From contig DCAJ01000004.1 in NCBI GenBank assembly GCA_002311455.1, forward strand, positions 17,830 to 27,378: DNA of 9,549 nucleotides, given 5' to 3'. The notes beneath the pieces are model-generated. The model did no database searches, was not told the DNA's origin, and saw only the letters and a list, made by a program, of their open reading frames with translations. Origin of the DNA: Anaerolineales bacterium UBA1136 (GTDB lineage Bacteria > Chloroflexota > Anaerolineae > Anaerolineales > UBA11657). Positions 1 to 4,431 of the stretch are shown here, one piece after another. Position numbers and translations under genes: made by a program. Position 1 is the first letter of the stretch. Each line of letters begins with the position of its first letter.

Positions 1-685
1 CTTTCACCGCGTTCTCGACTCCTTGCAAATCTTCCAGTTCTCCTAAGAAATTAGGATTTTGGATAATATAAATTGCAGTCTGGTCATCCAATTGAGTTAT
101 GAGGTCGTCCATATCTGCTTCTAGACTGTCTCCGCTTACAATAGTCAATCCCATACCTTGAGTATATGTGTTTACTACTTGTCGATAGTGGGGATGAACT
201 GTAGGAGATATGATTACCTTTGTTCGTTTGCCGCGGAAGTGATTGAGTGCCATAATGATAGCTTCAGCCGTAGATGTTGCACCATCATAGTGACTTGAGT
301 TGGCTACTTCCATGCCTGTCAGAGCGCAGATCATGCTCTGAAATTCAAACATTGTTTGTAAGGTGCCTTGTGATATTTCTGCTTGGTATGGAGTGTATGC
401 AGTTAGATACTCTCCGCGCAATAGCATATGATTAACTAGTGATGGTATATAATGATGATATGCACCTGCTCCTAGGAAACATGGGTAGTGAGTTGCTTCT
501 GCATTAGATTCAGACAGTTCTTGTAACTCTTTAAGAACTTCCAACTCTGAAAGTGGACCTGGCATGTTGAGCTCAGGGAATCGATATTCATTCGGGATGA
601 TGTCAAAAAGATCGTCCAGATTTTGGACTCCACATGCTTCAAGCATTTTCTTTCTATCTAATTCTGTGTGTGGTATATAACTCAT
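1..685 (-). CDS. gcvPA: Glycine dehydrogenase (decarboxylating) subunit 1, GcvPA, N-terminal half (runs off the left edge)
   Basis: This is the alpha subunit of the split, PLP-dependent P-protein of the glycine cleavage system, a cytoplasmic enzyme that decarboxylates glycine and passes the aminomethyl group to lipoyl-GcvH. Reading the minus strand from ATG at 685 gives 228 codons without a stop; the family is about 450 residues, so about half is present. Family landmarks are clear: FLGAGAYHHYIP near residues 70-81, TAYTPYQAEISQGTLQ near 95-110, EFQSMICALTGMEVANSS near 114-131, YDGATSTAEA near 133-142, and HPHYR near 164-168. The PLP lysine is expected in the separate GcvPB subunit, which probably follows outside the window. 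Most relatives have AYDHYIP, whereas here the Asp is His77. The gene lies 56 bp after gcvH in the same direction, so the two are probably co-transcribed. Its ribosome site is weak (AGGT about 11 nt before ATG). Identification is very sure. Confidence 0.96.
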   Translation of the reverse strand, partial: MSYIPHTELDRKKMLEACGVQNLDDLFDIIPNEYRFPELNMPGPLSELEVLKELQELSESNAEATHYPCFLGAGAYHHYIPSLVNHMLLRGEYLTAYTPYQAEISQGTLQTMFEFQSMICALTGMEVANSSHYDGATSTAEAIIMALNHFRGKRTKVIISPTVHPHYRQVVNTYTQGMGLTIVSGDSLEADMDDLITQLDDQTAIYIIQNPNFLGELEDLQGVENAVK

Positions 686-730
686 TATTTAATTACCTGA
701 TATGTAATAGGCAAGCATATTTCTAAGAAT

Positions 731-751
731 AAGCTCTTGTTTCAAGAGCTT
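731..751 (-). repeat. Perfect 9-bp inverted repeat (stem-loop) over the gcvH stop codon
   Basis: AAGCTCTTG at 731-739 and CAAGAGCTT at 743-751 are perfect inverted repeats around a 3-nt spacer. In the gcv mRNA this makes a 9-bp hairpin with an AAA loop. The gcvH stop codon (TGA, 742-744) falls in the loop and the adjoining stem base. No U-tract follows the stem on the minus strand, so it does not look like an ordinary intrinsic terminator. It could be an mRNA-stability or processing element that sets the GcvH to GcvPA ratio, or could affect termination or reinitiation at the gcvH stop. The repeat is seen directly; the role is inferred. Confidence 0.75.
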
Positions 752-1137
752 CGAGAGTTACAGTAATCTATGTACGTAGATGCGTTCATCAAATCTTCAA
801 TTTGGCTGATATCCTGTACATCAATCTTGACGAACCAAGCACCGTCATATGGATCTGTATTTATGAGCTCAGGCTCATCTTCGAGACCATTGTTAACCTC
901 AGTAACTTTTCCGCTGGCTGGCAAGTTTACGTCTGCAGCAGCCTTCACAGATTCCACAGTAGCAAAAATATCATTCTTGTCGAAAGAATCACCAGATGTA
1001 GGTAGTTCTACATATACTATGTCTGAGAGTTGGTCTTGAGCATAGTCAGTTATTCCTACCAAAGCCGACCGGCCATCTAACATTATCCATTCATCGGTTT
1101 GAGTGTACATTCTGCCTTCTGGGGTTTTCCACGGCAT
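742..1137 (-). CDS. gcvH: Glycine cleavage system H protein (lipoyl carrier)
   Basis: GcvH is the small cytoplasmic lipoyl protein that shuttles the aminomethyl group from the P-protein to the T-protein and is reoxidised by lipoamide dehydrogenase. The 131-residue length is normal. The family pattern is complete: a TDEWI start of the fold (residues 14-18), ALVGITDYAQDQLSDIVYVELP (25-46), and the lipoylation loop ESVKAAADV with the acceptor lysine at K65. Then come the LPASGKVTEVN turn and a C-terminal LINTDPYDGAWFVKI stretch. The start at 1137 is set by a strong GGAGGA six bases upstream; the internal Met10 would lack this. It is the first gene after the glycine riboswitch and is followed by gcvPA. 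No gcvT precedes it, unlike the Bacillus gcvT-gcvPA-gcvPB layout, so the T-protein gene must lie further downstream or elsewhere. The last ten residues after IDY are not conserved and run into the hairpin over the stop codon. Confidence 0.97.
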   Translation of the reverse strand: MPWKTPEGRMYTQTDEWIMLDGRSALVGITDYAQDQLSDIVYVELPTSGDSFDKNDIFATVESVKAAADVNLPASGKVTEVNNGLEDEPELINTDPYDGAWFVKIDVQDISQIEDLMNASTYIDYCNSRSS

Positions 1138-1142
1138 AATAT

Positions 1143-1148
1143 TCCTCC
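1143..1148 (-). promoter_or_regulatory. Shine-Dalgarno site of gcvH
   Basis: GGAGGA on the minus strand, five bases from the ATG at 1137. It fixes the gcvH start and is the best ribosome site in the window. It lies 24 nt beyond the terminator U-tract, so it is made only when the riboswitch allows read-through. Confidence 0.85.
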
Positions 1149-1172
1149 GAGTGAAACTTAGTTAGCTAAAAC

Positions 1173-1208
1173 AAAAAAGGAGACGCGTCTATCTACAGTA
1201 GCGTCTCC
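1173..1208 (-). terminator. Intrinsic terminator of the glycine riboswitch (expression platform)
   Basis: On the minus strand GGAGACGC (1208-1201) pairs perfectly with GCGTCTCC (1186-1179) across a 14-nt loop, and six T residues follow directly (1178-1173). This is a classic GC-rich stem plus U-tract. The 5' arm starts inside the 3' strand of aptamer 2 P1 (CAGGGG, 1212-1207). If the stem is extended by G-U pairs into the T run, all four G residues at 1210-1207 are contested. Ligand-stabilised P1 should therefore weaken the terminator and let RNA polymerase reach gcvH. It stands between the gcv promoter and gcvH. Confidence 0.93.
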
Positions 1209-1392
1209 CCTGTCGCTTACCTGAGAGATTCACCCGATTATAGTAGGGTTTGCCCCGTCGGTGTCGTTAGACTTTCCAGAGGTTATACAGCTGTCGAGTC
1301 CTTTTACCTGAGAGTTTCATCCATTTTCGTGGATTTGCCCCTTCGGTGCCTCACTGGCTTTCTCTATTGTGAAAGTCTCTCCTCGACAACTG
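1207..1392 (-). promoter_or_regulatory. Tandem glycine riboswitch (two aptamers), glycine-ON
   Basis: Two consecutive aptamers carry the conserved glycine-riboswitch cores. Aptamer 1 (about 1388-1292) has CACCGAAGGGGCAAA, a TCCA/TGGA hairpin, then ACTCTCAGGTAAAAGGAC. Aptamer 2 (1282-1207) has CACCGACGGGGCAAA, an ACCC/GGGT hairpin with a 10-nt loop, then ATCTCTCAGGTAAGCGAC. P1 of aptamer 1 is TGTCGAG/CTCGACA and extends outward to 11 bp (1392-1382 with 1298-1288, one G-U pair). P1 of aptamer 2 is CCTCTG (1282-1277) with CAGGGG (1212-1207). Only five bases (1287-1283) remain as linker. Known biology: glycine binding stabilises the aptamer and allows transcription of glycine cleavage genes, so excess glycine is burned. 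The following terminator and gcvH-gcvPA fit this exactly. The class is certain from motif, order and context; the pairings were read by eye. Confidence 0.97.
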
Positions 1393-1409
1393 GTGAATTG
1401 TAAACCCTA

Positions 1410-1438
1410 ATTTTATTGTTAGGTCAGACAATTGTCAA
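1410..1438 (-). promoter_or_regulatory. Strong sigma70-type promoter of the gcv operon
   Basis: On the minus strand TTGACA (1438-1433) is followed after exactly 17 nt by TAAAAT (1415-1410), a near-consensus housekeeping promoter. The transcript should start at about 1401-1405, roughly 10 nt before the first riboswitch stem. The -35 box overlaps a perfect 10-bp palindrome (GACAATTGTC, 1427-1436) that could be an operator. The promoter begins only 10 bp after the stop codon of the upstream GT4 gene, and no terminator was seen between them. Confidence 0.85.
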
Positions 1439-1448
1439 GGCTTAGTTA

Positions 1449-2645
1449 TTATTGTTGAAGGCTAATTATTCTGCCGAGCAATTTTTCAAATGATAAGGAT
1501 GAGGTTGACCAGTCACAGTGTTCCTCTACAAACCTGCGTGACTTAGTGCCTTCACTTGTTCTGTAAGTCTGTTCCATCATGTTTTGTAGAGTTTGAACTA
1601 ACTGTTCAGAGTGGGTATATATAATACCGTTTCCAGATGGCACTTCTGCCATGAGACCAGGAAGCTTGCTGGCAAGCACCGGACGACCACAAGCAAGGTA
1701 TTCGTATACTTTTATAGGCACTATATCACGCGTTGTAGGATTTAATGCAGAGAACAAAAGGCAAATGTCTGCTGCTGAAATTAGTTCCGGCATTTTTTTG
1801 TATGGTTGATGTCCAGTGAATATTACGCGCTTGTGCAGGCTTAGATTCTGACTTAGAGTTAATAACTCATTTTCCATTTCACCTGTGCCGACCACCATTA
1901 ATTTCAATGATTCTGGCAGCGTTGGTAAAATTCGCATAATTGTATCGATGCCTGAGAATTCATATAGCCATCCAACAAATATCAATAGAACGTCATTCGA
2001 ACCTATTCCCCATTTGGTACGTATTCTATTAATTTCTTTGTCATCTTTACACTTGAAGACATCTAAGTCAACGCCGGTACGTATCGTATGCGAAGAGTCC
2101 GGATTTGCGCCGTGCTTCAATCCATATTCTTTTAGTTTTTGATTAATATATATGGTTGCATGAGAGTTGCGTAGAAGAAAAGTTTCCATCCAAAGAGCAA
2201 CTGGCCTCAACCACCTATGTGGGACAAGAGTGTGCAGCGCGTCAATCACATGTAATACAAAAGGAATATTCTTAATCTTGGCCACTACTAGTGCACATAT
2301 GCCTGTTGATACAGCATAATTGATTATTACATCTGGTCGGCATATCTTGGTGATCGACATCAATTCTAGATAGAAAGTTAGCATAGAAATAAATCTTGCT
2401 ATTCCAGGCAGTCGTATGGTTGCTGGTCGGATTACACATATATTTGCCTTTGCATCTGTTCGAGTTACTCGGTCCCACACTATGCGAGGGGCAATTAGTG
2501 GTGCATATGGCCAAGGCGTATAGTTGATTTCAAAATCTAACACTACTACTTGATGTCCAATCTTGGAAAGTCTTTCGAACAAGTGGTGCTGTTGGTGTGG
2601 TCCCCGTTGAATCCAATCAGTTTCTTGTACAACTAAGAATTTCAT
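1449..2645 (-). CDS. GT4-family (GT-B fold) glycosyltransferase
   Basis: A cytoplasmic or membrane-associated retaining glycosyltransferase that would move a sugar from a nucleotide sugar to a glycan or lipid acceptor. At 398 residues it is a full-length GT-B enzyme. The N-terminal acceptor domain begins MKFLVVQETDWIQRGPHQQHH with a glycine-containing loop, and DVIINYAVSTGICALVVAK lies near 105-123. The linker TIRTGVDLDVF (187-197) is the usual start of the donor domain, followed by LLIFVGWLYEFSGID (220-234), LMVVGTGE (249-256) and VIFTGHQPYKKMPELISAADICLL (274-297). The donor site IVPIKVYEYLACGRPVLAS (308-326) corresponds to the EX7E motif, but the first Glu is Asp307, giving D-x7-E315. No signal peptide is seen. 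The start at 2645 has no clear ribosome site. It is divergent from galE with 53 bp between. Donor and acceptor cannot be named; the neighbours suggest a surface glycan. Confidence 0.9.
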   Translation of the reverse strand: MKFLVVQETDWIQRGPHQQHHLFERLSKIGHQVVVLDFEINYTPWPYAPLIAPRIVWDRVTRTDAKANICVIRPATIRLPGIARFISMLTFYLELMSITKICRPDVIINYAVSTGICALVVAKIKNIPFVLHVIDALHTLVPHRWLRPVALWMETFLLRNSHATIYINQKLKEYGLKHGANPDSSHTIRTGVDLDVFKCKDDKEINRIRTKWGIGSNDVLLIFVGWLYEFSGIDTIMRILPTLPESLKLMVVGTGEMENELLTLSQNLSLHKRVIFTGHQPYKKMPELISAADICLLFSALNPTTRDIVPIKVYEYLACGRPVLASKLPGLMAEVPSGNGIIYTHSEQLVQTLQNMMEQTYRTSEGTKSRRFVEEHCDWSTSSLSFEKLLGRIISLQQ

Positions 2646-2662
2646 ATTTGTGTAATTACCAT

Positions 2663-2690
2663 TTGATAAAGCACGGAAAAAAGGTACAAT
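2663..2690 (+). promoter_or_regulatory. Candidate galE promoter giving a nearly leaderless mRNA; overlaps a weaker mirror candidate for the GT4 gene
   Basis: In the 53-bp gap between divergent genes, TTGATA (2663-2668) and TACAAT (2685-2690) are spaced 16 nt apart. Each matches consensus in five of six positions. Transcription would start at about 2697-2699, at or next to the galE ATG at 2699. On the minus strand the same bases read as TATCAA (2668-2663), a possible -10, and TTGTAC (2689-2684), a poor -35 only 15 nt away, for the GT4 gene. The two polymerase sites would exclude each other. Read by eye, without experimental support. Confidence 0.45.
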
Positions 2691-2698
2691 TTCTGACT

Positions 2699-3685
2699 AT
2701 GCGTGAGAAAACTATATTAGTGACAGGTGGTGCTGGATACATTGGTTCAGTTTGTACAGAATTATTGTTGTCACGCGGATACCATGTCATTGTTCTAGAT
2801 AATCTTCAAACAGGTCATCGTAAGGCAGTGCATCCAAAAGCAGAGTTTGTAAAGGGCAACATTGGCAATAAGAGTCTACTAGGCAGGCTGTTTAATGGCA
2901 ACAGTATCAGAGCAGTTATCCACTTTGCAGCTGAAACACTGGTTACTGCTGCTAACACACGCCCGCAATCATATTTAGCCAATAATCTGGTTCAGGGAAT
3001 ACACTTACTCGATAGTATGCTTAAATACGGATGTCGACAAATCGTTTTTTCTTCCACAGCTGCTGTATATGGAGAGCCAAATGATGTTCCTATAGAGGAA
3101 ACACATGACACAAAACCTTTGAATGCGTACGGTGACTCTAAACTTATGTTTGAGAAAATTCTAACACATTATGGAAATGCTTACGGGATGAAGTCAATTG
3201 TGTTTAGGTATTTCAATGCCGCAGGCTGTACTGAAAATTATGGTGAGTTACACAATCCTGAAACTCATCTGTTACCATTAGTGTTGCATGTACCCCTCAG
3301 GCAGAGTGATTACATAAACGTTTTTGGCGACGATTATGATACGCGGGACGGAACCTGTATTAGGGATTACGTACATGTATCTGATATTGCAAATGCACAT
3401 TTGCTTGCACTTGAAAGGATGAAGGATCTTAGTAACGCGATATATAATCTGGGTAATGGAACTGGTTTTACAGTGAAGGAAGTGATTGCTACTGCAGAGC
3501 GAATTTCACAAAGCACTATTCCAGTGAGGATAAAATCAAGACGCGCTGGAGACCCAGCTAAACTGGTTGCTTCAGCCGCTAAAGCTAGAGATCAGTTGGG
3601 TTGGAATCCAATTTGCTCTGATCTAGAGAGCATAGTTGAATCATCATGGTTGTGGCACTTAAGACATAAGGACGGATATGATTAG
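2699..3685 (+). CDS. galE: UDP-glucose 4-epimerase-like extended SDR enzyme (GalE type)
   Basis: A cytoplasmic NAD-dependent epimerase that should interconvert UDP-glucose and UDP-galactose, or the N-acetylated pair, giving the sugar donor for neighbouring transferases. From ATG 2699 it is 328 residues, normal for GalE. Seen in order: NAD-binding GGAGYIGS (10-17), VLDNLQTGH (33-41), HFAAETLV (75-82), the catalytic SST at 118-120, and YGDSK with Tyr144 and Lys148. FRYFNAAG, RDYVHVSDIANAH and YNLGNGTGFTVKEVI follow, all GalE landmarks. The reading frame is open further upstream to 2597, but that would run into the divergent GT4 gene and add a non-conserved N-terminus; MREKTILVTGGAGYIGS is the usual GalE beginning. 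No Shine-Dalgarno is well placed (AAGG is 14 nt away), and the promoter position suggests a leaderless message. It overlaps the next gene by 8 bp. The UDP-sugar substrate cannot be decided from sequence. Confidence 0.93.
   Translation: MREKTILVTGGAGYIGSVCTELLLSRGYHVIVLDNLQTGHRKAVHPKAEFVKGNIGNKSLLGRLFNGNSIRAVIHFAAETLVTAANTRPQSYLANNLVQGIHLLDSMLKYGCRQIVFSSTAAVYGEPNDVPIEETHDTKPLNAYGDSKLMFEKILTHYGNAYGMKSIVFRYFNAAGCTENYGELHNPETHLLPLVLHVPLRQSDYINVFGDDYDTRDGTCIRDYVHVSDIANAHLLALERMKDLSNAIYNLGNGTGFTVKEVIATAERISQSTIPVRIKSRRAGDPAKLVASAAKARDQLGWNPICSDLESIVESSWLWHLRHKDGYD
3668..3672 (+). promoter_or_regulatory. Shine-Dalgarno site of the GT2 gene, inside the galE end
   Basis: AAGGA lies five bases before the ATG at 3678 and within the last codons of galE. 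Together with the 8-bp overlap it supports translational coupling and fixes the GT2 start. Confidence 0.65.
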
Positions 3686-4427
3686 AGGACAAGATATTGA
3701 TTTGGATAATGCTGATAACGGACTAGATATATCTATTGTTATGCCGTGTCTAAATGAAGCAAAAACCATTGTTCAATGTATTCAAGAAGCTAGTGAGTTT
3801 TTCGAGAAAGGTGGTTTGAGCGGTGAAGTGGTGATATCTGATAATGGATCTACTGACGATTCTGTCTCTCTTGCTAAAGCACATAATGCAATTGTTGTAC
3901 ATTCATCAGAAAAAGGTTATGGTAACGCTTGTCGAGTTGGCATTGAGGCAGCGCGTGGTAAATACGTTTTTAAAATGGATGCAGACGGAACGTATGTTTG
4001 TGCTGACATAGAAGGTTTCTTGAAGAAATTTGAGGATGGCCATGACTATGTAATTGGTAGTCGTCTAAGAGGGAATATACTTCCAGAAGCTATGCCATTT
4101 TCTCATCGATATCTTGGTAATCCTGTGATGAGCATTATGGCTCGTGTGTTATGTAGAACCGGCATATCAGATATTTGTTGTGGATTAAAGGGATTTAGAA
4201 GAACGGCTTTGGATGGATTGCAATTCCAGTCTCATGGGATGGTGTTTGGTCCAGAAACTACAATAAAGAGTCGGCAGCATGGATTAAGTATTGCTGAGGT
4301 ACCAATTACTTATAGACCTGATAAGCGTGACAGTCATACTAATCTAAGAAGGTATAGAGACGGGATAAACAATGTGATTTACATTTTTTGTGAGAGCTTT
4401 TTGTTCAGGCGTTACCTAAGTAAGTGA
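3678..4427 (+). CDS. GT2-family glycosyltransferase, polyprenyl-phosphate sugar synthase-like
   Basis: A GT-A fold inverting transferase of the dolichol-phosphate-mannose-synthase-like group, which moves a sugar from a nucleotide donor to polyprenyl phosphate on the cytoplasmic face of the membrane. In 249 residues: ISIVMPCLNEAKTI (18-31), EVVISDNGSTDDS (50-62), GYGNACRVGIEAARGKYVFKMDADG (80-104) with the metal-binding D101-x-D103, GSRLRGNILPEAMPFSHRYLGNPV (127-150) and ISDICCGLKGFRR (163-175). A basic stretch follows (YRPDKRDSHTNLRRYRDG, 212-229). Many relatives continue into C-terminal membrane helices; this one stops at RRYLSK after a short hydrophobic piece, so it is probably peripheral. 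It overlaps galE by 8 bp, has its own AAGGA site, and is likely co-transcribed. Its stop lies only 4 bp from the stop of the convergent membrane gene. The sugar moved is unknown; a hexose supplied through GalE fits. Confidence 0.88.
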   Translation: MIRGQDIDLDNADNGLDISIVMPCLNEAKTIVQCIQEASEFFEKGGLSGEVVISDNGSTDDSVSLAKAHNAIVVHSSEKGYGNACRVGIEAARGKYVFKMDADGTYVCADIEGFLKKFEDGHDYVIGSRLRGNILPEAMPFSHRYLGNPVMSIMARVLCRTGISDICCGLKGFRRTALDGLQFQSHGMVFGPETTIKSRQHGLSIAEVPITYRPDKRDSHTNLRRYRDGINNVIYIFCESFLFRRYLSK

Positions 4428-4431
4428 TAAT

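Noticed and set aside
770..1039. Plus-strand open frames across gcvH (770-1039 and 802-1005)
   Set aside because: They lie antisense to a certain gcvH, show no domain pattern and have no ribosome site.
1186..1208. Antisense reading of the riboswitch terminator as a plus-strand terminator
   Set aside because: The stem is symmetric but no T-tract follows it on the plus strand, and no plus-strand gene ends there.
2272..2514. Open frames inside or opposite the GT4 gene (2272-2514 minus, 1885-2142 plus)
   Set aside because: They overlap a full-length GT4 frame with all family motifs; the encoded peptides look like random low-quality sequence.
2597..2698. Longer galE start at 2597
   Set aside because: It would overlap the start of the divergent GT4 gene by about 50 bp and add 34 residues without similarity to GalE before the normal MxxKTILVTGGAGYIGS beginning.
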